Assembly (NCBI GenBank): GCA_948099385.1
Contig: CANUEZ040000061.1
Location: forward strand, 12,012,001-12,076,000
DNA: 64,000 bases
Source: Fasciola hepatica
Taxonomy: Eukaryota; Platyhelminthes; Trematoda; Plagiorchiida; Fasciolidae
Direction: 5' to 3'
Made by a program: the position numbers and the translations under genes. Of the stretch, positions 43,160 to 56,473 are shown in pieces. Under the pieces are notes generated by a model, which worked only from the letters and a program-made list of their open reading frames with translations, was not told where the DNA came from and made no database searches. Each line of letters starts with the position of its first letter. Position 1 is the first letter of the stretch.

Positions 43160-46100
43160 TCAACTCTTACCATTAGAACTGTAGTGAAGCATTGCGCTTC
43201 GCAAGTGAATGGGGATCACTGATAGTGGTAGCGATTCCCACGGCAAGGGACGGGTTTATCGTAGAAATGCTACACTTCTTGATGAATGGTGGCTACTGAT
43301 CACATAGAAATGCCACTTGGAGTGCAAGTTCCATTCGTAGATCAAAACAGAGGGGCAACTTTGAAATGGGTATGGAAACAGGCATCGCTGATGTTTTGCC
43401 ATGTCCACACCAGTCAAACGCTTGTCGGGCATTAGAAGGGGTGCACATGGACTAAAGCTATAACGTCAGTGGAGTGAGGATTTTATGGGTGATTTAGCTA
43501 CGCCGAAGAATGCGGGTGGTGACAGCTGCGAAAACCGCCGGAAGAATGGGCAGGGGGTTGACAGAAAATGTACGTCATATATGCGGAGTGATCAGTGACG
43601 TTATCTAAGCAGTGCTACCTGACCGGCTGTAGTTATAGGCAGCTCATAACCAACGAGTAATGCCTAAATAAAGGCACGGGGGTGTGTTTGGCCGGGTTTG
43701 TACACTGGTTCTGCGGAAGGGGGAAACGAGGTGAAGAAAACGCTCTTTATGCAAGATATCGTCGTCGGTGGTTATCAAGGAATGATGCCTAACAAAATGG
43801 AGCCACATGCAGGCGAAAGCCACAAAACAAGTGAAAACAGAGGAGATACATTCATGGCGTAATAATAACTATGTAATCTGAGCTGGCCTACTTCGAAGGG
43901 GGAGAAACATGCGGGAAAAAAGATGAACGTGCCAGAATTTCAGCAGTTCTTCCAAAAGCACGGAGGCTACAAGCACAAGCCTCCGAATGAGGTGACAATG
44001 AAATGATCAAGATGCTAGAGAATTTTTTCTCACACGAGATAATCTGTCTTCTATCTTGGTGCAGTTGATGAACAAGACTAAAAGTGAAGATGTTGTCCTA
44101 AGGGCTTTACTCCCGGATTTATTACCTAAAATGGAGACCTTTTTCGAAAGCAGCGTCGACTTAAATGCATTTGCCGGATAGCTTTTTGATATAAGGAACC
44201 ATGATGTAGCCTCTGAACACATGCCTGAATACAGAGAAAGTGTGGTAATAGGAATAAAGTGACGGTTTGTTTCAGGTTACGCAGCAAACCGTTTGAAAGG
44301 AAGGAGGTCTTAGAGCTGACTTATAAGGTGGAAGCAAAATGTAAGTGACAGAATTCTAAAGAGAACAAGGTCCTGGAGGGCTGAGGGACTACTGGCAATT
44401 TGTGTATACAAGGTGGTGGATCAACCTGTATAAGGTTAAAATCAGTCGAAAGCGGTGAATGCCTAGCGGATCGAGCTTGAATAGTTCACAACATTAGTGA
44501 TAGTTAATCGAGGAAGCTGCCACAGCAAGTTTGCTAGTAAAAGCGTGTCGAGCTTCCTCCGGGATAACTGTGAGGGATTTGAAAAGACAAGGCTAGATAA
44601 TAGAACATTATTCAAGCAGAGTAAGGGCATGGGAGACCGAAACACAGTCGACTGTGCTGCAGTTTGAAGCAGAAGGAGATGAGGCCACAGAGTTGTTCGG
44701 CTTTAGCGACGATGTCTGTTTGAAAGTTGAAAGATGAAGAGTACTGAAGTCCGATGTCAGACGCTACTATGCTTATCGGAGTATGTTGTCCATCGATGGC
44801 AAATGCATCTGAAAGTAACCGTTACTTGTTGAGATAAAAGGAGCTTTCGGATGCAAAAAGTCATTTGCCACAGGCTGGATCAAATGTCAGACAGTTGGAA
44901 ATCGCGGTGAATACTACAAGGGTGGATGACAGGCTGCCTGTGAGAAAGGGGTACAGACTTTTGACATCGTCCCCAAAGAAGATAGTTATGTGATAATGGA
45001 TTACGTGAAAAATATCACAGTTATATTTGGGGATCGCGGCATCTATCGAAAAACTGACTAGTCGCTAAGATTTCCCAGAATCTGTGTAAGTTCTAAGTTT
45101 GTTGTGATGAGCCAAAAGTCTGATGTTTATTCTGGTTATGGAGGAAAGTACTGGCTTCTACGGTACTAAATCGATCTTCACGAAATGTAAAAATATAACC
45201 GAGCCCCAAGTATGCCGCCAGATAGGCTGAACGGTAAAATCCAAAGGTTCAAAGCCCCGTGGCTAAAGCACGACAGTCGGGAGCGGTTCAAAGCCAGATT
45301 CGAAAGTCTCACGTGAATAAACAAACACGCAAAAGTAAGGCGTGTGGACGAGCTTTTAAAAGTTGTCAAATACAGTCAAATTCATGAAGCACGTGGAAAG
45401 TCTGGAATACTTTTCTGTAGTTGCTCTTTACACCAAACTTAAAATGGCCACAAGTGAAGAATCTGGCCTCGGTTGGTAGGACAACCTAACAGTAAACAGC
45501 AAAAATTAAATATCTTTTAGGTGAAAAGAGACTTTGGATAGAATTTCAAAGGAATTATATATAGGAAGCAAAATAACCCATACAAAGTCGTTTGTTACCG
45601 TAAAAGCAGAGAACGCTCCGAAAGCCTCCAATATGTCCTGTACTTTGTTTTCATAAGTAATATTGTAGAAAAGAGAAGCAGTACCCGATGCAGAATGGGT
45701 GTTTCCATAATTCAATGACTTGGCCATCTTCTTTACTCCTTCCGGCTTGCAGGAGTCGTTCTGTAGCGGCTTCCTCCTTTTTGACTGCAAATGAAGGATG
45801 ATATCTTTCTACGGGTATACGGATCATATGTATAACTGTAAATCTCCTGTTATGAGTAAGGTTCACTGTGGTTTGCAGGGTAGCTTCTTCTTCTTTATAA
45901 TCTGGGTGGGTTTTCTTGTTCGATAGAATCATTCGTGGGCTTGATCATATAGGGAGAACCATTTATTGGGGAATATCCCCTGTTCGTTAACTTTCGTGGT
46001 TCACGGGGCTGGAAAATCTCATTCAGAATTTCGGTGCATACGTGCCAGGCTTGTAGGTCCGATTCAGTTTGATAGAACAACCTGGTAAAGGGCGGCTGTT

Positions 46101-47905
46101 TGTGGCTTCTTCCGGGTGCAGGAAGCCTAAGGGGGTTAACAGAAATGGCATTTCCAGCTGACTACTCAGAGACCAGAGTGGAAACCTGAGTAACAACAAG
46201 TTTGATGATTAGACCTGGAATGTTATTTATTCTCGTTGGACTGGGGGGGGGGCGTGCTAAACCCATTCTCCATAGCGGATAGTAGCCAAAAAGTCAGGTG
46301 AAGCTTGTGGAGACTTGAATGTTAGACAGCAAAGAGCCGGTGCAATAAAGTCACTTGCTGTGAGTTTTGGTTTCTTAGGGAGACCTGCGTCGAAATTCAG
46401 AGTCGAAAATAGGCTAGGAGGACGGCAAACACAACCAATCGAAACCCTAATGCTCATTTCAGGTGTTGAACTACGCGGAGCCTTTTAGGCCGTCCGAAGT
46501 GGGATGCTCAGAGGGAGATGCGACGAGACCTTCCCTACCAAATGTTAGACTGCCTTCTCCACGGCGTCCCGATCTATGTTTCCTGGAGGTCATGTAACCC
46601 ACCACGGCAATGTCTTTATTAGGATTAATATCGGACAGTTTGCTTCACTTATTGAAACGAGGTCATAATCGACTGTGAGCGCCATGAAAAAAACACAGAG
46701 TACCCCTTGCTCAATACCAGTCGAGTGTTGAGTAGCATCAGAAACAGAAGCTTAGACTGGAATTCATTAGTGTGAATACCACTAGAGGCTCCGTCATAAG
46801 TGCGTTCGTTGTGGAATTTCAGTGTAGGGAGATAAAGGATTATTCGGCGGTGTAGGTGGTTTTCGTCAGATGCTGAGAAGGCGACAGAATATCAAACTAA
46901 GAGCTATCCATGAAAATTTCGAGAACATTTTTATTAGGACTAGTCAAATCTTTAGGTAGATGCAAAGAAGGTACTTCCGGAGGAGGGGGAGTTTGAGATG
47001 TGAAGACTTATTACTGTCACTGTAAAACTCGGTTTGCTCCCTTTCTAGGGTAAGCTGAAGTTCATGTGTGTAGTCGGCACGTGAAAGATATGTGTAGGCT
47101 GGATTAAAACTCACAAAACATAGCTGAGTTCTGAAATGACAATGGCTTTGGTATTGAACGAACAAAAATAGGTTGCCGCGCCAGCCTGTGGAAGATTTTG
47201 TCCCGATAAGGAAGCGATTTTTGGGAAGGGGGCCGGAAAGAAAAGAGGCAGATGAAAATGTGTGGATGAGTGTGTGAGGGTGGTATACTGGGATAGCTGA
47301 GGTCGTGGGGTAACTAATGGTCTGCCGGGCTTTTAAGGAAACATGTCTGGTGAATAATGGTTTTGCAAGACAGTGGAAGATAGATGGGAACGGTTGGATA
47401 AACTGATAATGACACGCAGAATTGTGACTGGGTTCAAAGCGTCAAACAGGCCATCCCCGAGCATTACTTTCCATTTTTCAACGAAACGGTCTTTCCACTG
47501 GGGCGTTTCGGCAATTTGTAGAGTGTAGGTGCACTGTTGTTCGCACTGGCCAACTCGATGCCAGCAGTATTTTGGTGAGATAGTGGTGTGTGTATTCTGC
47601 TGAGGATACTTTTGTGGTCATTGGCTAATTAATATGGGTAATAGAAGCAACCGCCACGCAGCTGGCTGACCTGATGGGGGGAGTCCTAAGGGGGTATTCG
47701 TGAGAACAGGTTACGTCAAAATTCCATGACCTCGAGAGAAGGTAGTGGCAGTTCAATCTATTGGAAATTGCTTGCTAGACCGCCGTGCCACTGACTGAAA
47801 TATACAGCCATCTGAGTCTGTCGATACCAGTTAGGAGTTATGAAGTGGGATTGACGGGAAAAAATAATTTCCATGAAATTCTCTCTTTCTGATGGTGAGA
47901 GTAGG
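43160..47905. other. Spacer between the inverted-repeat arms, no recognised gene
   Basis: 4746 bp occurring once in the window. Only frames up to 94 codons, mostly on the minus strand, none with a motif. A run of ten G lies at 46243-46252. At the inner edges the first 19 bases (43160-43178 against 47887-47905) still pair with five mismatches, then similarity stops. Confidence 0.6.
46243..46252 (+). repeat. Ten-base G run
   Basis: A homopolymer in the spacer, a likely place for assembly error. Confidence 0.85.
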
Positions 47906-49064
47906 GGAACCGAGACGCCTGCTAACATTTTGTTGCTATTCACGTATCCAGAAACCTCGCCACTTACCGATCTTGAAGGAAAAATCGGCCGCTGCAACCC
48001 GCCGCTCACCGGTAAATTCCGTTGTCACGCTTTCATCCATGGAATGAAAAAACAGCGTACGGTTGTTGCATTGTGCCGAATTACGCGGCCTAATGCAATC
48101 ATACGAGCTACTTGCCATGTAATGAGCACTGAAGATCATGTTCTTCACGGTTGACAGGGGCGAACGGTCAGGAATAATAAGAAAAACCGCAATTTTTGAG
48201 CTTTTGTAAGCATATGTGTCTTAGCAGCAAGTGTGTCAATTAGGTTATGGGCTGCCATTCGAACTCGAGAGCTCGGATATGCAATCGGATGAGCAATATG
48301 TGCGATGGATGCCAGTATTGATAGCAGATGTTCAATCTGTTACATCTGCTTATCCATATGAGTAAATTTAAGCCCGAGTACACCGGCATTTTTACTGATG
48401 TCAAATAAGTCTGCCAGAGCTACCCATCAGGGTTGGTCGGTGGGCTGTACACTGGGACGTGCTTGTATTCGCTTACTTTTTATGCTCGCGTGACTGCTGC
48501 AACCACGTTGTCCGTGCTGTCTCCTCTTGTCATCATTGTTTTCCCCTCTAAAAAATTGCCAGTGTCACCTTCATTGCTCGGTAAATATTTTCTACCCAAC
48601 TTTTAAACTTTTCAGTGTATGTCTCACTTCAAACTGTGGCCGCATTTTCTCGAAACGCACTGATCGCTTATATTCGAACAATTCAGTTAATTCCGGTTTC
48701 AATCAGGACAGGTAACGGTGAAGGCCAATCGAGCGTCCAGAATTCTTTCACTGATACGCACACCGGTTACTCACCCAACACCGCACATAGCGTTCCGTCG
48801 AGTCCCCCCTCAACGTGCGGGGGAAACGTTAAACCCCATCGCACATCAACTGCGAGAGACAATATACATAGCGGGCCCTCATTGAGGCAGTATGCAATAA
48901 GCGAAGTCTTCAATTGCAGCACACAGACGGACCACAGTGCTACCCGTCCTCAATCTAGTGAACATACTCAAAGCTCACTTCAGGAAAATATCTCGCACCA
49001 CTCACAATCTAGCGCACCCTTGAGGGGCTGGAAGTTCTGAAAGTCTAGCATTCCATCAGACGGA
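47906..49064. other. Inner end of right arm, no recognised gene
   Basis: Mirror of 42001-43159. Plus-strand frames at 47873-48154, 48527-48715 and 48615-49040 lack motifs. Confidence 0.4.
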
Positions 49065-50322
49065 TAATCCCAACCGTTCAATACCCTGTTGCTCGATAAA
49101 TGCGATCTAGCTATCATCCTATCTTGGACTTTCGTCAGCTTGTTTTGGTGCTCCCTTGTTCTGGAATCTAAAACCTTTTGCTACGGACTATCCGGCCTGA
49201 GTCCAGAAGAACCTTTCATAACCTTGAATGTTTCTACGAGGTCCCTCGAAGTCTTCGCCTTTCCAACAAGAAAAGTTCCAGATCAAAGAGTCCCTGCCTA
49301 TATGTCTTACTCTTCTGCCCTTCAACCGTTTGCGCCGCACGACGCTGAGCTTTCTCTATGCAGCGGACGTACATTTTTAGTAGGGTGCCCCAGCCTGCGC
49401 GCCACCTTCTAAGTGAGGTCATCTTATGGCCATGTAAATATGTACGAATATTTCTGGCTGCCGGTAAGACAAGGCTGAGTGTAGTCTAAAGAGCTCATCG
49501 CGAACCAACGTGCAGCAGCTTTGAACTAGCCTGACGGTTTTAAGTCACTGCTCATGATGACGCCAAGGTCTTTAACCTTACTGACTGCTTCTATGCTGAA
49601 CAGCCCCTGGTCACGAGCGACAATTAGGCTTCCTGTTACTCCTAAGAACAGGCAGCTTTTTCCGGCGTTCAGCAGTAGGTCCAACCTGTATGCCCAGCCC
49701 AGGAAGGTTCTTAAATCCCTGCCTCAGTCGGCCCCCCTTCAGATTCAGAAAAATTCACGCCACCCTCAAAAATGAAACTAGGCGGTTAGAAGGCGAATGC
49801 CAGGCCGTTATTAAAAAGCGGGAACAGCATTGGGCCAAGGACGCATCCCTGAGGCACCTCACAGGAGACATTCACCAAACTGGGGCACTTGTCCTCCACT
49901 TTGATGCAAAACGTCCCGCAGGAAAGGAAGCACTCAACCACCTGTATACTACCCTCCCTTACCGAACTCCTCCATTTTGCACAGCAAAATACGATGGCAA
50001 ACGGAGTCGAAAGCCTTGCTAAGGTTAAGGCGACATACATCAACTTGCTCACCTTAGTCCAGTTTTCCAGTCTTCTCACTTCACCTGAGAAGCACGAGAT
50101 TCGTCGGACAAGATCTATTATTTAGGAATGCATGCTGGGCTGAGCTTAGCGAGGAGTGCTTCAGTAAGTACTGATAGAAGTGGGCACGGATGATCTTCTC
50201 AGTGACTTCACATAAGATGCCAGGCAGGCTTGCCGGTACTTACTTAACAAAAGCCGACCTGGATCCATTCCCAAGTACCCTCGTCAGGGCCGCTATATTC
50301 AGGTCCTGAATCTGTGAAGATC
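49065..50322 (-). pseudogene. LINE-3 RT remnant, right-arm mirror
   Basis: Reverse complement of 40743-42000; same motifs and same lesions. Confidence 0.75.
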
Positions 50323-50589
50323 GGTTGTAGAGAATCCTTCAAAGACACTATAATCTCGTGTTTCCAGCATATCACTCTCTCACATGAACTATTTACGTGT
50401 TTTCCAGCATTAATTGTTTCCATGGGCCAACTGTTGTTTGTTGGCATTCAACACGCTACCTTGTCATGTCCCATCTTTGACCTGCGTGACGCACGTGCTT
50501 GTCTCCCGTACGCCGCAAACTTGTTCCTCCTCAAATGAGTTTCGTGATCACGTTATTGAGGTTTGTATACATTTTATGTTATTGTTCAT
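50323..50589 (+). repeat. 267-bp repeat; candidate 5' LTR of Pao-A (right arm)
   Basis: Mirror of 40476-40742, with one difference near 50530. Here it lies in sense orientation ahead of the Pao-A body. Confidence 0.55.
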
Positions 50590-50899
50590 TTATTCATGCA
50601 GCTTTGAAAGGCAAAAGTCGTTGGCGGTGAGGACGGTGGGCGAAAAGCAGGCAGCAACTGCAGCTCGGCTGAGATTGCAGCTCATTTCCATAGATACCAG
50701 TGAGATAATCGAGTCAACGAAGGCTTTTACTTTGGCTGATTTCCCCGTGCGAGCACCAATGTCGGTGAGTGAAATTTTGACTGAGTGGCCACACTCGCAA
50801 GATGTATCCTTAGCGGACCGGAGCAATGACGAAGCGGGTCTCACCGGCTGCATGTACACCTATCCACTCTGTTTTTGGTCCTGTCGTTTCCCACCATGA

Positions 50900-52836
50900 C
50901 AGTCCTCACTGCTTTGTCATTCTTGCCTTATCCACTTTACCCTGCCCAAGCCTGAAATATTTACTTTTCCGCCCATTTCGCCCTTGTTGATTCCTAACCA
51001 CTATTCATTTGGTGTCTCCATATACTTAAAAAGCTCATTGATCGCATGCCTCGCTAACTACCATTTTGCAATATCTTTTATTGTCCATCTAATACCTCCC
51101 GTCGTTACACACTGGACGCATCTGTAACCATGACTAATCACCATATAAGAACGCGCCGTTCCAACCTACGCATTTTCCTACGACCAAATTTATCACCTTT
51201 TCACCACCACCATATTTTCCATGTTCAACTCCGCAGTTATTCTGTGGATCTCCTTCTTAGGCAATTTCCCGATTAGCAACTTCTGGCTCAATCCAGTTTT
51301 GTGATCGCCTGCAAGCCCGCAGCTCTCCAGTTTCATTCTTACAACTCCAACTTACAACTATTTCTGTTGCATTTTTGTTCCATCACAGTTTTTCCCGTCC
51401 TAGTACTTTCTTCTTCTCGGCCTCCATCCTGCGTCATCTGCAGTAACACGACCTGATTGGTCATCTTTTACCTCGCTTTCTTCGATCAGTACTCTCATCT
51501 ACTTAGTACATTGCTCGCCGCAGGCACCCTCGGCTTGGCTTTTAGGCTGTGCTGCATTTCCGCGCTCCACCTAGTGTAAAGCCATCGTAACGTCATCATT
51601 CTAACCTACAGTTCTAAACCGTGTGATTTGCCATTACCTGATCTTATGTTCCCTCACTTCCTTATTTCTCTGTCATGTTGTTCGCTGTTACAACTGCTGC
51701 ATCTTTGCACCACCGTTCCTCTAACATCCTGGTCACCATCCCCCACTGAACTTTTATACATCTCCAACCACTCTGTGCTTCCATTCGCTCTGCGTTCTCT
51801 AGCCATTTTCACTGCTGCATAATGCACGTCCATTTATTACCACTTCACCCGTTTCCCACCGCTACCATATGTCACACCTGCATTACTCAGATCGTTAGAT
51901 TCACTTTTACCTGCGTTCGTCTACCTTTTCCTTCGCATTCCGTCGTTTATAAATTTCTGCTCACAGCCGTCACTTCTGTGCCTCCAAATTTTCTTCCCCT
52001 TCCCTGTTGATCCTCCATGTTCACCTGTCATAGACAAACTCATCAGAATTTAGCAAGTTAGTTCCGTACCACTTGAACTAACCCTTCCTGTCTTTGCCAA
52101 GCACTGCTACTTCTGTGTTCTATTCCTTCACTGCTTTTTGTCCCTGCTTGTATATATTATTGTATATAGATGTACATAAATATATATCCACATATTCTCC
52201 CTGCCCCTCCAATTCTTTGCCGGCCAGTTCCCTTGCCGTCATGCCGCCACCCCTCATGATATGCGTCCATTTTGTCCATATCTGTGCCTCATATTTACTG
52301 TATCTGGATCCTTTCGCTCCACTGCTGCCATCTGACCCACTTTTTACGTCTTGCATTGGTAGCTCCTCGTTTTAAAATTGGCACCTTTCATTTGTTGTAA
52401 TAAGGCATGGCTCGTGACTTCCCAATCCCTAGCCACACAACTCAATTTTTGTTCTTCCTTCTTTTTTTCCTTTTTTCTTCATCGTTCCTCGTAGCAATAG
52501 TTTTTCATGCTGATTTTCAGTCCTCCTCATGCATCGATTTCAGGTAGTGACCTCCTCTAACTGGCCGAGCCAGCTCTTCAATTTGACCTCGACTTTCAAA
52601 TTTTCCGGGAACATATTGGGATTCATCCCTTGGTTCACATAAACTCCTTCCATTACCCTTGGTGTGCATGCATTTATTTCTTTCTCATTTCCCCTCTAGT
52701 TCTTCCTACCCCTTTTTTGTCTTGCGTACTTCTGAACCTTTCACGAAGTTTGCCTGTCAGTTTTGTCGCTTGTAAAAATTTTGGTTATGCTTAAGGTATG
52801 CTCCGAGGGTCTCCGAAATAAACTATTATTATTAGC
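50900..52836 (+). mobile_element. Non-coding insert in Pao-A (right arm)
   Basis: Mirror of 38229-40165. The (ATT)n end is at about 52824-52836 and is followed directly by Pao-A sequence. Confidence 0.5.
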
Positions 52837-52904
52837 ATTACAGGAGTTTCATGACATTGGGAGCGACCGACTATCGTTACCTCGGGAAGATCACCTTGCG
52901 ATGC

Positions 52905-55900
52905 AAACGGTACGACAAGGAACCGAGAGCCTTCAAACCAGCTCGAGATTACCCTCCCGTGGAGTACACAAGCCGACCCTTTGGTTCACAACAGAAGTAT
53001 CGCTTTTCTTAAGATACTGCACTTGAACAAACTCTTCGGCCGGGGTCAGGGTCTCTGGAAACGGTACGCGGAAGTAGTGGTGCGAAACGAAGCACTTGTC
53101 TACGATGAAAACGCGTCTGCATCTACCGACGGCCGAGAAAGGATATGGCACTTGCCTCACCACTTGATTCCTTATCCCAAGAAACCCGAAAAGCTGCAGG
53201 TAGTCTCCGGTTGTGCAACATAATTTCAAGGCAAGTTCATTGAATGATCGCCTGCTACGGGGGCCCGAATGGATCACGTTCTTAGTTGAAGTCATTTGCC
53301 GTTTCTAGGTAAGCAGAGTGGTCTTGTCAGCCGAGACCAGAGAAAAGTCTCTCCAGGTGAAAATACCAATAAAGGGACGGAATGCGCTGCGATTCCCATG
53401 TTGGAACGAGAACAACCTGAACAAATCGGTGATGAACTATAGACTAACCGTCCGCCCCTTCGGGGCGACACCATCGCCATTTTGTGCAAACTATGCTATA
53501 AAAGAGACCGCGAATAAGTATGGAGCTCTGGTGCACCGGCCGGTAGTAGACCGCGTCAGCAGAAATTTCTACGTTGAAGACTACCTTGGGCCCTTTGATG
53601 GTGTTGACTCGGCCCTAACAAAATTTAGGTGTCTAAGAAAACTGCCATAGAAGGGTGGTTTCCATCTCCCGAAAAGAATGCTGAACGAGCCAGAAGTACT
53701 TAAAGCCATTCGGCACCACGAGAGAGCAGAAAGAGTTCGAGATCTGGACGGGTCTCCGCTCCCCACTGAAAGCACTCCAGGAACACAATTGAATGCGGAA
53801 GCGGACGACTTCGTTTTTGAGCTAAACGTCTTCGACCAACCAATTACTCGTCGTGGTATACGTTCAGCCTTCTCTAGCCTGTTCGACTCACTTGGCTTTG
53901 TCTCTCCCTGGTTGCTACCCGGGAAAACCTTGCTGCAGAGACTTTCTCGTAAGAAGGTCGGCTGTGACCGGCCACCTGATCGAGAGTACCGGTTGCAGCG
54001 GGAAGAATTCTTGATCACTATGGAGGGACTGAGAGGCATGCGGCTCACCAGGTGTTTGCCTTCTGACCGTACAACACAGACAGGAGGGCTGCACACCTTT
54101 TTCGTTGCGTCTGAAGTTAGGCACGAGTCCATTTGTGTGGACAACGGAGCCTGGTAAATGGGAAATACCATACGAGGATCCTGTTTGCCAGAGATCGTGC
54201 TGCACCATTAAAATCTGTTTCCATCCCGCCTCTCAAGCCCAGTGTAGCTGAGTTAGCAGTAAGGGCAGTGCAAGCAGTAAAGAGGGGTTTCAACTTCCAT
54301 AGATGGTCGGCTAGGTTTTGGACGGACTCGACCACAGTGCTGTACTATAACAATAAAGTCAGGAGTCGTTTCAGTACTTTCGTCGCCAACCAGCTCAAGA
54401 TCACACAACGAAACTGCTGTGAACCAGCGGAAGCATGTCACGTCCGCCGACAACCCAGCTGACCTGTGTTCCCGAGGTGCAACTTACTTCCGGCAGCAAG
54501 GCACGAGGAAGGAAGGGCAAAATTCCTGTACATGCCTCAACAGGATTGGCCCGTTTGCGGACGAAAGCCGCATCCCGAATCAGAAATGGAGATCGAAGGC
54601 GCGGTGATGGCAAAAGCAGCGGCCGAACCGACATCCATTTTGCCATGGTTAGTTAGGTTTTCCTTCTGGATGCAGACGCTTTGATCACTGGCGTGGATGG
54701 CCAGGTTTAAGAGATATTTATTGGTCATGAAGGGAACCCACACATTCAGCCGCGTACGGGCGGGTCCAATTGACCTCGAAGAAGTACAGTTCGCAGAATA
54801 CGATCTATTGAAGGTGATACACCTCGAGGCCTTTCCCTGAGAGCTCGAGGGTGCCTGGTGGGACCAAGCATCGGAAGAATACAGCTTCCACAAAACAACC
54901 CGCAGCCTCTGAATCCAAAACTTGTTGATGGACTGCCACGGGTAGGTGGTAGACCGACCAACTCTTACCTGACTTCTGACTCGAGGTACCCCTTATTACT
55001 ACCAGATCGGCAACATGTGACGGAATTTATGATTTACCACATATATGCCGTGGAGGAGCATGCCGGTCAAAGCCGCTTGACTAGTATCACTTGGAAGCAT
55101 TTTTGGGTACTGGGAGGGAAGGCGACTACAAGGCGCGTAATCAGAGGTTGTGTACACTGTAGGAGACGTGCTGCCACTGCGGGCAAACAACGTTTGGCTC
55201 CTCTGCCGCAATGTAGAATGACCCCGGGGAAGTGGCTGTTCAGTGACACCGGACCTGCCCACATCGGACCTTTGTGGGCCAAGTGCGGGAAGAGACTGGA
55301 GCCTCGTGCGGTACACCTGGAAGTTACGCATTCAATGACTACCGATTCCTTCCTCCGGGCCCTGCAAGGCTTCATTAATTAAAGAGGTATATCGGCAGAT
55401 ATCTACTCCGACTATGGGTCAAATTACGTGCCGCTCAAAGAGAACTGCAGCGTTGGCGCCAAAACACAAACCAAGACGACCGACAGAACCAGACGGTGGC
55501 CTACTGCGTCCGATGGCACTTCAGTCCCCGCAGGCCATTCACTGCCGTGGCCTGTGGGAACGCCTTAAGTAGTCGGTCAGGCAAATATTGCTGTTGATAA
55601 TCGCACGACAACCGCCCGACGATGAGACTCTGAGCACAATGATGACCGAAGTCGAAGGGACCTTGAAAAACCGCCCTCTAGTCTAAGTATCTCTCAGCGA
55701 CCCCACCAGTCCGGCGCTCACTTCGAACGACCCGCTGACCTTAAAGTCGAAAGCAGGTTTCCGGGGGACACCAAACCTCCGTGGCAGTTACCTACACGGA
55801 TGGAAGCAAGCGAACTACTTGGCCAGGGTCTTTTGGAAGCGATGGCCGCGAAGATACCTGCGGTCCTGAAAACTCGACAGACGTGGGTCACCAACGAAGG

Positions 55901-56115
55901 GCCGTTCAAAGTTTGCGATGTAATGTTGGTCTCCGACAAGCTTGCTGATTTTAGCACACGGCCTTTGGGTTTCTCGCGGACGTTGACAGCAGCTCCTACG
56001 AGCTGATGAGAACAGTGAGGGTGAGGACCGTCAAGCGAATGCTAACTTCCGATTTGCACAGCATTAGTCTCCCAGAGGCTGAAGACGGAGCAGTCGACGC
56101 CACCGAATCGGTCGC
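52905..56115 (+). pseudogene. pol: Pao-A pol remnant (RT, RNase H, integrase), right arm
   Basis: Alignment by eye with the Pao-B polyprotein gives these blocks in order. RT: WHLPHHLIPYPKKPEKL (about 53150), VRPFGATPSPFCANYA (about 53450), FYVEDYL at about 53567, where Pao-B has YVDD. Connection: ITRRGIRSAFSSLFDSLGFVSPWLLPGKTLLQRL (about 53840). RNase H: FWTDSTTVLYYNN (about 54316) and a NPADLCSRG segment (about 54455). Integrase: RGCVHCRRRAA zinc end (about 55144), TGPAHIGP, AVHLEVTHSMTTDSF and SDYGSNY (about 55410). The third-acidic segment (GLWER, about 55550) is in another frame. The integrase C-terminal domain spans about 55790-56110. Many frameshifts and stops; the YVED change would also weaken the RT. 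Confidence 0.82.
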
Positions 56116-56473
56116 CCGATAACATTCACCGGCAAGTTTCCATCCAAATAAGAGGTTCATGCAACTGTACCATAGCATCCATTTGTACAACAAAAATTCT
56201 CTGCGCCTTTGCTCAAGCTTCCCACTCTGGTTATCGAACTCACTTTGAGTGAGTAGAAGGTTTATCACTGAATCCTGGTAGGTAATTTGATCCCCTGAAT
56301 GCCCGACGGTTGTGTGTCAACCACTGAACGATTTTACGAACCGTGATTGTTCTTTTCGATATACACACCCCCATACCCTCAGGGCACGTCATCATTTCTA
56401 GTTTGTCATTGACACTGCTGACGACATTTCGCGCAAGTGGTACTGGTTACGACTTACTCATGTACTCATATAC
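55765..56473 (+). repeat. 709-bp segment X, first copy (Pao-A pol end and 3' region)
   Basis: Repeated at 62536-63244 at an offset of 6771 with one visible difference (55771 C against T). It encodes the end of the Pao-A integrase C-terminal domain and ends in TATAC, the Pao-B target word. A single-copy mirror is at 34592-35300 in the left arm. Confidence 0.93.
56469..56473. repeat. Pao-B target-site word TATAC, copy 1
   Basis: Directly precedes the 5' LTR. Further copies lie at 63240-63244 (before the 3' LTR) and 63958-63962 (after it). The left arm has one copy (34592-34596, reverse). Confidence 0.88.

Larger units (their letters stand above)
47906..56473 (-). repeat. Right arm of the large inverted repeat (main block)
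   Basis: Reverse complement of 34592-43159 with no gaps. The pairing stops at 56473 because Pao-B begins at 56474; it resumes at 63963. Confidence 0.95.
50323..56473 (+). mobile_element. Pao-A, right-arm copy (3' part displaced by Pao-B)
   Basis: Plus-strand copy of the degraded BEL/Pao element: candidate 5' LTR, short possible Gag start (to about 50870), non-coding insert (about 50900-52836), pol remnant (52905-56115) and 3' region to 56473. Its remaining 3' region and 3' LTR should lie beyond 64000, since Pao-B was inserted at the TATAC at 56469-56473 and the arm resumes only at 63963. Confidence 0.7.

Noticed and set aside
48527..49040. Overlapping frames in the right arm as a conserved host protein, since the left arm has the same protein
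   Set aside because: The arms are identical in all frames, so conservation says nothing about coding; no domain is recognisable.
34592..56473. The palindrome as a foldback DNA transposon
   Set aside because: The arms consist of unrelated nested retroelements, there is no transposase, and homology continues past the would-be outer ends.
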